Shown piece after piece: positions 20,164 to 29,063 of a DNA stretch of 64,000 nt; the stretch's first letter is position 1; the number at the start of each line of letters is the position of its first letter. Origin of the DNA: Pasteurella testudinis DSM 23072 (GTDB lineage Bacteria; Pseudomonadota; Gammaproteobacteria; Enterobacterales; Pasteurellaceae); NCBI RefSeq assembly GCF_900176075.1, contig NZ_FWWV01000013.1, forward strand, positions 82,279 through 146,278, written 5' to 3'. The notes under the pieces are model-generated. The model ran no database searches, was not told where the DNA came from, and saw only the letters and a list, made by a program, of their open reading frames with translations. Both the position numbers and the translations under genes were made by a program.

Positions 20164-20181
20164 AACTAAAACGTTTTAGTT
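20164..20181 (-). promoter_or_regulatory. LacI-family operator, distal
   Basis: AACTAAAACGTTTTAGTT is a perfect palindrome, extended to 20 bases by the flanking T and A. It is the same motif as the proximal operator with one base changed. The cognate repressor (ScrR-like) is not encoded in this window. Confidence 0.82.
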
Positions 20182-20193
20182 AGATCGTATTTT

Positions 20194-20209
20194 TGTGATC
20201 CAGTTAACA
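20194..20209 (-). promoter_or_regulatory. CRP-like site upstream of the PTS gene
   Basis: TGTGATCCAGTTAACA matches the CRP half-site TGTGA exactly and the other half in four of five positions (TAACA for TCACA). It lies just upstream of both operators, as expected for a catabolite-controlled sugar transport gene. Activation is inferred. Confidence 0.5.
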
Positions 20210-20232
20210 AAAAACCCCGTATAAACGGGGTT
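20207..20232 (-). terminator. Terminator of the outer-membrane protein gene
   Basis: AACCCCGT (213-220) pairs with ACGGGGTT (225-232) around ATAA. On the minus strand it is followed by TTTTTTGTT. It ends the barrel protein gene and lies directly before the control region of the PTS gene. Confidence 0.88.
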
Positions 20233-20265
20233 GCTGTATTATCTTAAGTGTCGACGCCTAATTGA

Positions 20266-20859
20266 TTAAAAACGGTAAGAAGCGGAGAAATCAAAAGTAT
20301 TCAGCTTCAATTTATCATCGCCGTGCTTCAGGTTGGAACGGATATATTCCACGCCTAATTCAATATCGGAATCCAAGGCATAACGTACACCTGCACCGTA
20401 ACCAAAGCCTTTGAAATTGCGCTTATCATTATTCAAATTCTCAAATTTGATCTCGGAATAGTTATAGTTCACTTTGCCGAATCCCAGTAAATTCGGTGTG
20501 ATACGATAGCCTTGCGCATAGCCTAAGGCGTAGTGATCACGCTGCTTGATCTTGGAACGGGAAGAGTTGCTGAGATTCAAGGTGTCCGACTCACCCAATT
20601 TATCGCCGAACAATTTGATTGAAGCATAAGGCAGACCGACAAAATCGTGCCCGTAATCAAAACCGTAATCGCCGATTAAATTCAATGAAGTGAAACGTTT
20701 GAAAGAAACCTCCGTGCCGCCGCTGGATGTGCCTTTATTGGTCGCCAGATTTAGCCCGACAGAAGGGCCGACAAAGGTTTGTCCGGCAGGCGCCGCTTGT
20801 GCCGTGGCCGCCGTTGCCAAAGCCGTACCCAGCAATGCCGGAAGTAAATATTTTTTCAT
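20266..20859 (-). CDS. Small outer-membrane beta-barrel protein
   Basis: A 197-residue secreted protein with a clear signal peptide (MKKYLLPALLGTALATAATAQA, cleaved near residue 22). The remainder alternates polar and hydrophobic residues as in eight-stranded barrels (for example GFGYGAGVRYALDSDIELGVEYI) and ends with the terminal aromatic of outer-membrane proteins (SASYRF). It resembles the opacity/OmpA-like barrel superfamily, without the OmpA peptidoglycan-binding domain. A function such as adhesion or surface masking is possible but unsupported. Its promoter region contains an exact tandem 14-base duplication, and a strong terminator follows. GGAGAA precedes the ATG. Confidence 0.8.
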   Translation of the reverse strand: MKKYLLPALLGTALATAATAQAAPAGQTFVGPSVGLNLATNKGTSSGGTEVSFKRFTSLNLIGDYGFDYGHDFVGLPYASIKLFGDKLGESDTLNLSNSSRSKIKQRDHYALGYAQGYRITPNLLGFGKVNYNYSEIKFENLNNDKRNFKGFGYGAGVRYALDSDIELGVEYIRSNLKHGDDKLKLNTFDFSASYRF

Positions 20860-20880
20860 GTTGTTCTCCTGTCTTTTCTC

Positions 20881-20908
20881 TATTTTAGGGCTAGTATTTT
20901 AGGGCTAG
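20881..20908 (-). repeat. Tandem 14-base repeat in the outer-membrane protein promoter region
   Basis: TATTTTAGGGCTAG occurs twice in immediate succession (20881-20894 and 20895-20908) without mismatch, 22 to 49 bases upstream of the start codon. Each copy, read on the minus strand, supplies a TAAAAT hexamer resembling a -10 box, so copy number could alter promoter geometry. Confidence 0.85.
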
Positions 20909-20979
20909 TGCCTGTCGAAATGGAATCACATTCAAATTGAGTGTATTTTAATCAATTTGACTCGATATGACTACTTTTT

Positions 20980-22041
20980 TTAATGTTTACAGAATATTAA
21001 GCTGAAACCTTCGAACATCGGCCACACATCGGCATCAAAATCTCGCTTAAGCAAGCGTTCAATCTCCGCTAATTTTTGCAGCAGGCGGTACAAATCCGCA
21101 TAACTCATGCGCTGTATCGCATGGGTAAACAGCATACGGCGGTTTTGCCATATCCGCAAACGATCAAATTGTTGGCGCAGCTGTTGAGTGGGCAGCGGTT
21201 GGTGACTATTATTAAAAGTGCGGTTGCCGCTGACCGCACTTTCATTGCCGCACAATTGTAAAATCGTCATCAGCTCTTTTTGTGCGCTACGCAACAGAAT
21301 CAAGGGTTGAACCTCTTCATTTTGCAAGGCGGATAAAATCCGTACCGCTCTTTTGGTCTTGCCCTCCAGCAGCGCATCGAGCCATTGATAAGGCGTAAAA
21401 AGCGACGACTGTTCCACGCAGGACTTCACCCGTAGATAGGTTAATTTACCGTCGGGATAAAGCAGTTTTAACAAATTCAAAATCTGTTTCAGCGCCAATA
21501 AATTGCTTTCATAACTGTAACAAAGCAGCTGTGCCGCTTCCTGATCGAGAGTTAAACCGTCCGCTTTTGCCCGTTGTTGCAGCCACTGCGGCAGCTGTTC
21601 AAGCGTCGGCGTCTGGCAATTGACCGCCACCACATTTTCCGCCGCATAGTGCTTTAATGCCACAAACCAGTCTTGCTTTTCATGTTGCGGTGTGAAACGG
21701 GAAAATTGCAGAACCAATAGCATATCATGGTGTAACAAGCGGACTAATTGCAACAATTTCTTTTGAATCGTCTGGGTCACATTGTCAGGCAAGATCAACA
21801 TCAGCAGCAATTTTTCAGAAAACAAGCCTCTGGATTGTGTTGCCTGATAAATCTCGTCCCAATCGGTATTGGCGGCCACCAAGCACTGCAAACTGTCATC
21901 AAATTGCGCGGCTTTGGCGTGCTGTTTTAACGCTTGCCGCGATTCGTCCAGCAACAGCGGATCTTGCCCCTGTAAAATATAACAGGCGGCAAGTTGTTGT
22001 TTAAGTGCGGTTTGCAATTGTGCCGCAGGGATTCTTTTCAC
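20980..22041 (-). CDS. holA: DNA polymerase III subunit delta
   Basis: A 353-residue subunit of the clamp loader, which opens the sliding clamp beta during its loading on DNA. It has the three-domain clamp-loader layout of HolA, but unlike tau/gamma it has no functional P-loop. The N terminus RIPAAQLQTALKQQLAACYIL and the segment LFSEKLLLMLILPDN fit the family. Length is close to E. coli delta (343). It follows lptE by 11 bases in the conserved leuS-lptE-holA order. Two uptake signals face each other inside the gene at about 21217-21243. Confidence 0.92.
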   Translation of the reverse strand: MKRIPAAQLQTALKQQLAACYILQGQDPLLLDESRQALKQHAKAAQFDDSLQCLVAANTDWDEIYQATQSRGLFSEKLLLMLILPDNVTQTIQKKLLQLVRLLHHDMLLVLQFSRFTPQHEKQDWFVALKHYAAENVVAVNCQTPTLEQLPQWLQQRAKADGLTLDQEAAQLLCYSYESNLLALKQILNLLKLLYPDGKLTYLRVKSCVEQSSLFTPYQWLDALLEGKTKRAVRILSALQNEEVQPLILLRSAQKELMTILQLCGNESAVSGNRTFNNSHQPLPTQQLRQQFDRLRIWQNRRMLFTHAIQRMSYADLYRLLQKLAEIERLLKRDFDADVWPMFEGFSLIFCKH

Positions 22042-22052
22042 GGCGTATCGGC

Positions 22053-22553
22053 TTATTTGGCAGCCAGTTGGTTTTGCAGACTGATGATTTTAATCATTAG
22101 CTGACGCGCCGCTTGGGTACGCATATCATTATAAATCACGTCCTGCTCCGCCGATTTCGCCAATGCGGCACGCGAATCGTCAAAGAAAGTGCGGGTATTT
22201 CTGACACTGAGCGGAAATTCGCCGCGCCCCGGAACGTACATTGCCGCGGTTAGGTTCAAGGTCAGCAGTTTTTCGGCTTCCCGTCCCTGCTTGAACACCG
22301 AGACCACGCTGGATCCGATAGTGCTGTTTTTAATCCGCAGTTCCGGTACATCGCCCTGTTCCACAATCGTCACCTGATGGGCACGCAACTGATCGCGCAC
22401 TTCGCGACTTAAATAGTCATAAGGATTGGTACTTTGCAGTTTCATGGTTTGAAACGCCGGATCAATTCCGCCCTGATTGGCAAAATGGAAACCGCAACCG
22501 CTCAACAGTAGCGCGGTTACACACAATAACAGGGTATAGGCTTTTTTCAACAT
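22053..22553 (-). CDS. lptE: LPS-assembly lipoprotein LptE
   Basis: A 166-residue outer-membrane lipoprotein that plugs and matures LptD, the lipopolysaccharide translocon. The signal peptide ends in a lipobox LLLSGCGFHF, placing the lipidated Cys at about residue 20. The remainder is a small alpha/beta domain with conserved QSTNPYDYLSREVRDQLRA. Size agrees with the Haemophilus protein and is a little shorter than E. coli LptE (193). It lies between leuS and holA, as in most gammaproteobacteria. Confidence 0.9.
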   Translation of the reverse strand: MLKKAYTLLLCVTALLLSGCGFHFANQGGIDPAFQTMKLQSTNPYDYLSREVRDQLRAHQVTIVEQGDVPELRIKNSTIGSSVVSVFKQGREAEKLLTLNLTAAMYVPGRGEFPLSVRNTRTFFDDSRAALAKSAEQDVIYNDMRTQAARQLMIKIISLQNQLAAK

Positions 22554-22576
22554 CGTTCGAATTCCTTATCCTCAAT

Positions 22577-22611
22577 GAAAACCGCACTTCGTCTGCAAAA
22601 GTGCGGTCGGA
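22577..22611 (-). terminator. Inverted uptake-signal pair between leuS and lptE
   Basis: ACCGCACTT and AAGTGCGGT form a hairpin with a loop of about ten bases in the 66-base gap. On the minus strand the stem is followed by TTTTC. It may partly terminate leuS transcripts and so lower lptE-holA expression. Confidence 0.5.
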
Positions 22612-22619
22612 ATAACCGG

Positions 22620-25202
22620 TTATTTCGCCACAAAGCTCAATAGTTTGCCCGGCACATAAATCACTTTGACGATATTCAAACCGTCCAAGTGGCGTGCAAC
22701 ATTATCATCGGCAAGTGCGGTCTGCTTAATCGCCTCTTCCGCCGCATCGGCAGCGACGGTGAGTTTACCGCGTACTTTACCGTTGACTTGCACCACGATC
22801 AGTTTTTCATCGTCGATCATCGCCTCTTTATCGGCTTGCACCCACGGTGCGAAATCAATGGTATCGCTGTTGCCCAACGCTTGCCACAAAGTAAAGCAGA
22901 TATGCGGCGTGATCGGATACAGCATTCTCACCACCGCACTTAACGCTTCCGCCATCACTGCACGATCTTGTTCGCTGGCTAACGGCGCACGGGTTAGTTT
23001 GTTCATCAACTCCATAATCGCCGCAATCGCGGTGTTAAAGGTTTGGCGGCGACCGATATCATCGCTCACTTTGGCGATGGTTTTATGCAAATCGCGACGC
23101 AGCGATTTTTGCTCCGCACTTAACGCCGACAGATACAACGCTGCCGTTGCCGGATTTTTCTGGTATTCAAACACCAAGTTCCACAAGCGGCGCAAGAAAC
23201 GGTTTGCCCCTTCCACACTCGCCTCTTGCCATTCTAAGGTCATTTCCGCCGGCGAGGCAAACATCATAAACAGGCGCACGGTGTCCGCCCCGTATTTTTC
23301 CACCATTTCTTGCGGATCGATACCGTTGTTTTTCGATTTCGACATTTTGGTCATACCGGCATGCACCAGCTCATGCCCGTCTTTATCCATCGCTTTGGTA
23401 ATGCGGCCTTTGTCATCACGCTCCACGCTGACTTCGGTCGGTGATACCCAAATACGTTCGTTGCTGTCGGAAATATAATAATACGCGTCCGCCAACACCA
23501 TGCCCTGACACAACAATTTCTCCACCGGCTCGTCCGCTTGCAGTAAACCGGCGTCACGCAACAATTTATGGTAAAAACGGAAATACAACAAGTGCATAGT
23601 GGCGTGTTCGATCCCGCCGATATATTGATCGACCGGCAGCCAATAGTTCGCCTCTGCGCTGTCTAACATGCCGCCTTGATATTGCGGACAAGTGTAACGT
23701 GCATAGTACCACGACGATTCCATAAAGGTGTCGAACGTATCGGTTTCACGCAACGCCGGTTGTCCGTTAAAAGTGGTTTTCGCCCAATTCGGATCGGCTT
23801 TAATCGGACTTTGCACACCGTCCATCACCACATCCTCCGGCAGAATCACCGGTAAATCTTGCATTGGCACAGGCACAACGTCGCCGTTTTCTAATGTCAG
23901 CATTGGAATCGGTGCGCCCCAGTAACGCTGACGGGAAACGCCCCAATCGCGCAAGCGGTAATTCACTTGGCGTTTGCCCACGTTCAAACTTTCCAGTTCA
24001 TCGGCAATCGCATTAAATGCCTGCTCAAAATCCAAGCCGTCAAATTTGCCGGAATTGATCAACACGCCGTAGTCTGTGTACGCTGCTTGGCTGATATCTG
24101 GTTGTTCGGTATCGCTCGGACGAATCACGGCATTAATCGCTAAACCGTATTTTTTTGCAAATTCATAATCGCGCTGATCGTGCGCGGGCACCGCCATCAC
24201 TGCGCCTGTGCCGTAGTGCATTAACACGAAATTCGCCACCCACACCGGCACTTTTTTACCGGTTAGCGGGTGAATCACTTCCAAGCCGGTCGCCATCCCT
24301 TTCTTTTCCATCGTGGCAAGATCGGCTTCGGCAACTTTGGCATTTTTGCTCTCAGTGATAAACTGCGCCAATTCAGGATTGTTCAACGCCGCTTTTTCCG
24401 CCAACGGGTGCGCTGCCGCCACCGCCAAATAGGACACACCGAACAAGGTATCAGGGCGCGTGGTGTAAACCGCCACGCTGTCATCGCTGTCGGCAACTTG
24501 GAAGGTGATTTCCACGCCCTCGGAACGCCCAATCCAGTTGCGCTGCATGCTTTTCACTTGATCCGGCCATTGCGGCAAACCGTCTAAGCCTTGCAATAAT
24601 TGTTCGGCATAGTCGGTGATTTTCACAAACCACTGCGGAATCTCTTTTTGCACCACAGGGGTGTCGCAACGCCAGCAGCGCCCTTCATCAACCTGTTCGT
24701 TCGCCAACACGGTTTCATCGTTCGGACACCAGTTCACCACCGAGGTTTTCTTATACACCAAGCCTTTTTTATATAATTCGGTGAAGAACCACTGTTCCCA
24801 TTTGTAGTATTCCGGTTTACAGGTTGTCAGCTCGCGATCCCAGTCATAACCGAAGCCCAGCATTTTCAGTTGCTGTTTCATGTAAGCAATATTTTCATAG
24901 GTCCACGGCGCAGGTGCGGTTTTGTTTTTAATCGCGGCATTTTCCGCCGGCATACCGAATGCGTCCCAACCTATCGGCTGCAACACATTTTTGCCGTTCA
25001 TACGCTGATAACGCGCCACCACATCACCAATAGTATAGTTGCGCACATGCCCCATGTGCAGACGGCCGGACGGGTACGGGAACATCGAAAGGCAGTAGTA
25101 TTTTTGTTTGCTTAAATCAATTTTGGCGGCGAACACTTTGTTATCCAACCAATAATTCTGCACTTTCGGTTCAATCTGATCCGGACGATATTGCTCTTGC
25201 AT
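22620..25202 (-). CDS. leuS: Leucyl-tRNA synthetase
   Basis: An 860-residue class I aminoacyl-tRNA synthetase that charges tRNA-Leu. The HIGH-type motif is RLHMGHVRN near residue 49 and the KMSKS loop is in [10 protein letters not shown] near residue 620. An editing domain is inserted between them (about 225-420), with the [14 protein letters not shown] block. The ATG at 25202 gives [18 protein letters not shown] and exactly the E. coli length, so the longer in-frame start at 25238 is rejected. It heads the leuS-lptE-holA operon. Confidence 0.97.
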   Translation of the reverse strand: MQEQYRPDQIEPKVQNYWLDNKVFAAKIDLSKQKYYCLSMFPYPSGRLHMGHVRNYTIGDVVARYQRMNGKNVLQPIGWDAFGMPAENAAIKNKTAPAPWTYENIAYMKQQLKMLGFGYDWDRELTTCKPEYYKWEQWFFTELYKKGLVYKKTSVVNWCPNDETVLANEQVDEGRCWRCDTPVVQKEIPQWFVKITDYAEQLLQGLDGLPQWPDQVKSMQRNWIGRSEGVEITFQVADSDDSVAVYTTRPDTLFGVSYLAVAAAHPLAEKAALNNPELAQFITESKNAKVAEADLATMEKKGMATGLEVIHPLTGKKVPVWVANFVLMHYGTGAVMAVPAHDQRDYEFAKKYGLAINAVIRPSDTEQPDISQAAYTDYGVLINSGKFDGLDFEQAFNAIADELESLNVGKRQVNYRLRDWGVSRQRYWGAPIPMLTLENGDVVPVPMQDLPVILPEDVVMDGVQSPIKADPNWAKTTFNGQPALRETDTFDTFMESSWYYARYTCPQYQGGMLDSAEANYWLPVDQYIGGIEHATMHLLYFRFYHKLLRDAGLLQADEPVEKLLCQGMVLADAYYYISDSNERIWVSPTEVSVERDDKGRITKAMDKDGHELVHAGMTKMSKSKNNGIDPQEMVEKYGADTVRLFMMFASPAEMTLEWQEASVEGANRFLRRLWNLVFEYQKNPATAALYLSALSAEQKSLRRDLHKTIAKVSDDIGRRQTFNTAIAAIMELMNKLTRAPLASEQDRAVMAEALSAVVRMLYPITPHICFTLWQALGNSDTIDFAPWVQADKEAMIDDEKLIVVQVNGKVRGKLTVAADAAEEAIKQTALADDNVARHLDGLNIVKVIYVPGKLLSFVAK

Positions 25203-25320
25203 AGCGAAATTACCTTTTATCAACACAAAAAACCGCACTTTTGCGGTTAAATAGAAAATGGGATATAGGATAGCCTAGAATGGCGCAGAATAACAGAATT
25301 TATTACGTCGGAACAGTACG

Positions 25321-25364
25321 AAAAAAGCCCAAAACCAACGGTAAGTCACCGGCTGTCTCGGGCT
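25321..25364 (-). terminator. Terminator of the MerT/MerP-like operon
   Basis: AGCCC (25326-25330) pairs with GGGCT (25360-25364), and an inner stem CGGT/ACCG stabilises the loop. On the minus strand it is followed by TTTTTT. It lies about 30 bases after the merP-like stop. Confidence 0.65.
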
Positions 25365-25395
25365 CGATTTTTGACTAAATTGCGGTGTTTAAGAT

Positions 25396-25692
25396 TTACT
25401 CGGACACCACCGCAGCAGTATAGTGCAAACCGTCTATGGCTTGGATTAAACGCTGGTTTTCCAGCTCTTTTTTGGCAACCACCTTAACTTGCTGAGTTTT
25501 AATATTGGCTTTGGTCGACACCACGCCGTCCAGATTGCGCAGCTCTTTATTGACTAAATAGGCGCACAACTGGCAGTTCATCTCATTCACCTGCAAGGTG
25601 AGCTGTTTTTCGTCCGCACCCAACTCCGCCGCCAGCGCAACGCTGCTGAATAAGCCGGATAAAACAAGTGATAGCGCTATTTTGTTTAACAT
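25396..25692 (-). CDS. Periplasmic MerP-like heavy-metal-binding protein
   Basis: A 98-residue secreted protein of the heavy-metal-associated (HMA) fold. The signal peptide is MLNKIALSLVLSGLFSSVALAA. The metal site is the Cys pair in NEMNCQLCAYL (Cys40 and Cys43), corresponding to the GMTCXXC loop of MerP, but with NEMN in place of GMT. The start at 25692 gives a proper signal peptide; the long in-frame extension to 25989 overlaps the merT-like gene in another frame and is rejected. It should pass a soft metal ion to the membrane protein encoded 17 bases upstream. No merA or merR is nearby, so mercury may not be the substrate. Confidence 0.8.
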   Translation of the reverse strand: MLNKIALSLVLSGLFSSVALAAELGADEKQLTLQVNEMNCQLCAYLVNKELRNLDGVVSTKANIKTQQVKVVAKKELENQRLIQAIDGLHYTAAVVSE

Positions 25693-25709
25693 AAAAAATC
25701 TCGTGGTAG

Positions 25710-26072
25710 TTAGAAAACATATTCTAAAAAATAAGGTAACAGAATCGGATATGACAGAAAAAAGAGAATCAGCAGCGACACCACGCCATACAGCACAAGC
25801 AAGCTGCGGCGCGAGAGATATTTGGTGCAAATCACTCTTTTTGAAAACACCAATAACCAAAACCCGTAGCCGAACAACGCCAACGACACAATCAGCATTG
25901 GAATCTGTAAAAATGCCAACTGATTCAGCTCGATTAAAAACGGCGATGAGATACCAAACAGCAGATAAACCAGCGGCGCAATACAACACAAGGTTGAGGT
26001 AACCGCCGTGGTTAATGCCGCCAACGCGGCGGCAAAAAATCGCTGATTATAATTTTTTGGCGATAAATTCAT
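25710..26072 (-). CDS. MerT-like inner-membrane metal transporter
   Basis: A 120-residue protein with three membrane segments (about residues 12-38, 46-77 and 90-115). The first contains the vicinal pair Cys29-Cys30 in [16 protein letters not shown], the hallmark of MerT. The second Cys pair of classical MerT, in the loop before the third helix, is reduced to one Cys (VICTKYL, residue 82). The ATG at 26072 has AAAGAG upstream; an upstream TTG at 26093 is less likely. The start overlaps the transglutaminase gene by 26 bases, indicating coupled translation. MerT carries Hg2+ into the cytoplasm for reduction, but no reductase is present here. Confidence 0.78.
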   Translation of the reverse strand: MNLSPKNYNQRFFAAALAALTTAVTSTLCCIAPLVYLLFGISSPFLIELNQLAFLQIPMLIVSLALFGYGFWLLVFSKRVICTKYLSRRSLLVLYGVVSLLILFFLSYPILLPYFLEYVF

Positions 26073-27153
26073 ATTTAAACTCTTTCGGATCAAAGAAGTT
26101 TAACGGATCACCGCCAATTTCAGCATACGGATAACCGAAGTTATTCAACGGAGTCAATTCCGGCACCGGATACAGATCAAAATCGCGAGCGTGATTATAA
26201 CCGACCCAGTTCATCTCCCAATTGCCGAACAGGTAATCGGCTACTGCTTGCGTATCGGCATCATCAACCGCTTTTTTCTCGGCTAAACGCATTTTCGCCA
26301 CATCGGCAGAATCGACCGGTACCCAGCCGAAACCGGCGAGATAAAATTCGGCACGGCAATGTTGTCCGCCGCTGACATTCGCCACCCCGTGCTCATCTGC
26401 GCTGCCAAAGGCGGTTTTGGAATATTTTTCCAATTTCGGCGCCGCACCCAAACGCACCCCGAACACTTCCCGTGCGGGAAGATCCGCCGCGCGTGCCAAT
26501 GCGACAAACACCGAATTAATGTCGGTACATTTCCCGCTTAACACGCCGGTGGTCAAAATTTTCTCCACATCACCTTCGCCGCAGCCTAATACCGAGTTAT
26601 CACGCTCCATATTGGCGACAACCCAGTTATGGATCAATTCGGCTTTTTTCAGCGGATTGGTTTCTGTGCCGACAATTTTATCGGCGTATTCTTTAACAAT
26701 ACCATCGGTTTTGATGTGTCGGCTCGGTTTCAAATATTCCAACACATCAACCGAATAATGGATTTTTTCCGGCGCTTGATAATCGGCTAACGCCCCGCTT
26801 TTCTTCTGCTCACGATCTTTGGTTTCAATCACCATCGTGACTTTCAAATCGCGTTTTTCGCTATCGTCCGCCCAAGTCGCATATAAGGTTTTTGCGCCGT
26901 AGCTGTTATTTTCGGTAATGTAGGCTTGTTGGTAATTGCCGTCGTATTGGATTGATTTCACGTTTTGGTAATCATTGCTGAACGGCAGCGGAATCCACAG
27001 TCGGGTCTCGCCGCTTGAGCCCTTCGGCACATCAATATCAAAGGTTTTGGTCAGTTCAAAAAGGTGGGTGTCAGTATTGACGCTGTTTTGCTGAACGGCA
27101 TTCGCTGTGCCGAAAGCACACGCCAGTGCCGTGGCGATCATTAATTTTTTCAT
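26047..27153 (-). CDS. Secreted transglutaminase-like (cysteine protease fold) protein
   Basis: A 368-residue protein with a signal peptide ([19 protein letters not shown]). Residues about 165-285 form a transglutaminase-like domain with the full triad: Cys209 in [11 protein letters not shown], His265 in [11 protein letters not shown], and Asp281 in WVPVDSADV. Bacterial members of this family can act as proteases, peptide-modifying enzymes or scaffolds; the substrate is not readable. It is the first gene of an operon with the MerT-like and MerP-like genes, which is unusual company. The N-terminal 150 residues look like a beta-rich domain of the kind found before such cores. Confidence 0.82.
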   Translation of the reverse strand: MKKLMIATALACAFGTANAVQQNSVNTDTHLFELTKTFDIDVPKGSSGETRLWIPLPFSNDYQNVKSIQYDGNYQQAYITENNSYGAKTLYATWADDSEKRDLKVTMVIETKDREQKKSGALADYQAPEKIHYSVDVLEYLKPSRHIKTDGIVKEYADKIVGTETNPLKKAELIHNWVVANMERDNSVLGCGEGDVEKILTTGVLSGKCTDINSVFVALARAADLPAREVFGVRLGAAPKLEKYSKTAFGSADEHGVANVSGGQHCRAEFYLAGFGWVPVDSADVAKMRLAEKKAVDDADTQAVADYLFGNWEMNWVGYNHARDFDLYPVPELTPLNNFGYPYAEIGGDPLNFFDPKEFKYEFIAKKL

Positions 27154-27252
27154 TGGAGGAATCCTGTATTGATATAAACAAAACTTGTTATATAACCTGT
27201 GCTTCCTGTATTCACTGATACATAAGCACGATTAAGGATAAGGGAAAATAAC

Positions 27253-27270
27253 AAAAAAGCAACCTGCTTT
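27253..27270 (-). terminator. apaH terminator
   Basis: AAAGCA (256-261) pairs with TGCTTT (265-270); on the minus strand the stem runs straight into a T tract. It lies 18 bases after apaH, ahead of the transglutaminase operon promoter. Confidence 0.55.
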
Positions 27271-27287
27271 GGCTTCAGATTGATAAA

Positions 27288-28109
27288 TTAGGTGTAAGAT
27301 TTAACCGCTCTTTGATAGAAAAACTGTTGATCTTCCCAGCGTAACATCGTCATATAGTTGCCCCACACGCAGCCGGAATCCAACGCATAAATCCCTTTCG
27401 GCATCGGCTCGCCGACTAAACTTGCCCAATGACCGAACAAAATCGGCTGCTGCTGATAAGTGGCGTTATCCAGTTCATACCACGGAAACAAATCTGCCGG
27501 TGCTTCGGCTAACGTGGTTTTGCAGGCGAAATCCAAGCGGTGATCGGCGTAGCAGAAACGCATGCGGGTAAACACGTTGATAATATAACGCAGCCGTTCA
27601 ATGCCTTTGAGCTGTTTGCTCCAGCGATCCGGTTGTTCTCCGTACATCTCTTTGATCAAAGTGCGGTAGTCGCCGTGTTGTAGCACGGCTTCCACTTCCG
27701 CCGCCGATTTTTTGGCGCGGCGCAAGGTCCAATCGGGGCTGATTCCGGCGTGGCACATAATAAAACCGTGCTTCGGGTGCTGGCGCAATAACGGCTGATG
27801 GCGCAGCCAATCGATCAACTCGGCAAAATCATCGGCGGCAAAAATCGCATCGACCCGATCTTTTTTCTTGACCGATTTCAGCCCAAGTGCGGTAGCGATC
27901 AGGTGTAGATCGTGGTTGCCCAGTACGGTTTTTGCACTCTCACCCAATCCTTTGATAAAACGCAGGCATTCCAACGACTTATCGCCGCGCGCTACCAAAT
28001 CACCGACCAGCCACAACTCATCTTGCTGTGGTTCAAACCGCACTTTGTCCAACAGCAGTTGCAGTTCGTCAAAACAGCCCTGCAAATCACCGACAATATA
28101 GGTTGCCAT
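27288..28109 (-). CDS. apaH: Bis(5'-nucleosyl)-tetraphosphatase, symmetrical
   Basis: A 273-residue metallophosphoesterase that splits diadenosine tetraphosphate into two ADP, and also removes Np4N-type RNA caps in E. coli. The metal-binding blocks are visible in order: [11 protein letters not shown] (residues 6-16), [13 protein letters not shown] (about 34-46) and [10 protein letters not shown] (about 62-71), followed by the C-terminal FGHWASLVG. Length agrees with the family. It lies 9 bases after ksgA, the conserved surA-ksgA-apaH order. Confidence 0.95.
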   Translation of the reverse strand: MATYIVGDLQGCFDELQLLLDKVRFEPQQDELWLVGDLVARGDKSLECLRFIKGLGESAKTVLGNHDLHLIATALGLKSVKKKDRVDAIFAADDFAELIDWLRHQPLLRQHPKHGFIMCHAGISPDWTLRRAKKSAAEVEAVLQHGDYRTLIKEMYGEQPDRWSKQLKGIERLRYIINVFTRMRFCYADHRLDFACKTTLAEAPADLFPWYELDNATYQQQPILFGHWASLVGEPMPKGIYALDSGCVWGNYMTMLRWEDQQFFYQRAVKSYT

Positions 28110-28118
28110 TTACCGTTC

Positions 28119-28964
28119 CTATTCTTCGTCCGCTGAAATTTGCGCACGCTCGACTTGTGGCGGATTGTCATGCAACCAGTTTGCCAAACGGGCATAATCG
28201 GCGATTGACAAGTTTTCCGCACGCGCATTTTGATCAACCCCAAGTGCGCTCAACTGCTCTGCGCTAAACAAGGTCGAAAGCGCATTGCGCAAAGTTTTGC
28301 GCCGTTGGTTAAAGGCTTGGCTGCACACCCGATTGAGCCAATACAGATCTTTTACCGGATGCGGCAAAGTGCGGTGCGGAATCAAACGCACCACCGCCGA
28401 GTCGACTTTCGGCGCCGGTTTAAACGCGCTCGGCGGCACTTCCAACACCGGCATGACTTGACAGAAATATTGCGCCATGATGGTCAAACGTCCGTAGGCC
28501 TTGCTGTTCGGACCGGCACAAAGGCGTTTCACCACCTCTTTTTGCAGCATAAAATGCATATCTTGAATGCTGTCGTAGTAGTTGAACAGATGAAACATCA
28601 ACGGCGTGGAAATATTGTACGGCAAATTACCGAACACCCGCACTTTCTGTCCGGCTTGTTCAAACAGTTGGCGGAAATCCACCTGCATCGCATCTTGTTC
28701 GATCACAGTCAGTTTTTGGTGTAAAAACGGGTGATGGCGCAAGCGTTCGGCAAGATCACGGTCTAATTCAATCACGGTTAAGCGATCCAACTGCTCCGCC
28801 ACCGGCTCGGTCAATGCGCCCAAGCCCGGCCCGATCTCGACCAGATACTGATCTTTTTGCGGGTGAATCGCCGCCACGATCCCTTGAATAACGTGCTGAT
28901 CGTGTAAAAAATTCTGCCCGAAACGCTTACGGGCGGTGTGTCCTAAATGTTTTTTCGAGTTCAT
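28119..28964 (-). CDS. ksgA: 16S rRNA adenine dimethyltransferase
   Basis: A 281-residue methyltransferase (RsmA/KsgA) that dimethylates two adjacent adenines in helix 45 of 16S rRNA, a late check in small-subunit assembly. The SAM-binding motif is [16 protein letters not shown], and the catalytic NLPY motif is in FGNLPYNIS. The ATG at 28964 gives [19 protein letters not shown], which lines up with the E. coli start; a GTG at 29003 would add 13 residues. It follows surA after a terminator-like hairpin. Confidence 0.95.
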   Translation of the reverse strand: MNSKKHLGHTARKRFGQNFLHDQHVIQGIVAAIHPQKDQYLVEIGPGLGALTEPVAEQLDRLTVIELDRDLAERLRHHPFLHQKLTVIEQDAMQVDFRQLFEQAGQKVRVFGNLPYNISTPLMFHLFNYYDSIQDMHFMLQKEVVKRLCAGPNSKAYGRLTIMAQYFCQVMPVLEVPPSAFKPAPKVDSAVVRLIPHRTLPHPVKDLYWLNRVCSQAFNQRRKTLRNALSTLFSAEQLSALGVDQNARAENLSIADYARLANWLHDNPPQVERAQISADEE

Positions 28965-29011
28965 TCGTTTGTCTATATCTTGATTAATGGCTGATTTTCC
29001 CACTCAGTATA

Positions 29012-29044
29012 AAACAAAATCCCGACTAATGCGGGATTTTGTTT
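29012..29044. terminator. Hairpin between surA and ksgA
   Basis: AAAATCCCG (29016-29024) pairs with CGGGATTTT (29032-29040), and further A/T pairs extend the stem. It has T tracts on both strands. It lies 20 bases after surA and 48 bases before the ksgA ATG, so it may act as a partial terminator inside the operon. Confidence 0.75.
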
Positions 29045-29063
29045 GTATTCACGTTGGCAAATA

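Noticed and set aside
22666-23478. 270-codon frame opposite leuS
   Set aside because: Antisense shadow of a strongly conserved gene; the residue pattern is unlike a real protein and no ribosome site is seen.
25693-25989. N-terminal extension of the MerP-like frame
   Set aside because: It overlaps the MerT-like gene in another frame, and the internal ATG at 25692 gives a proper signal peptide.
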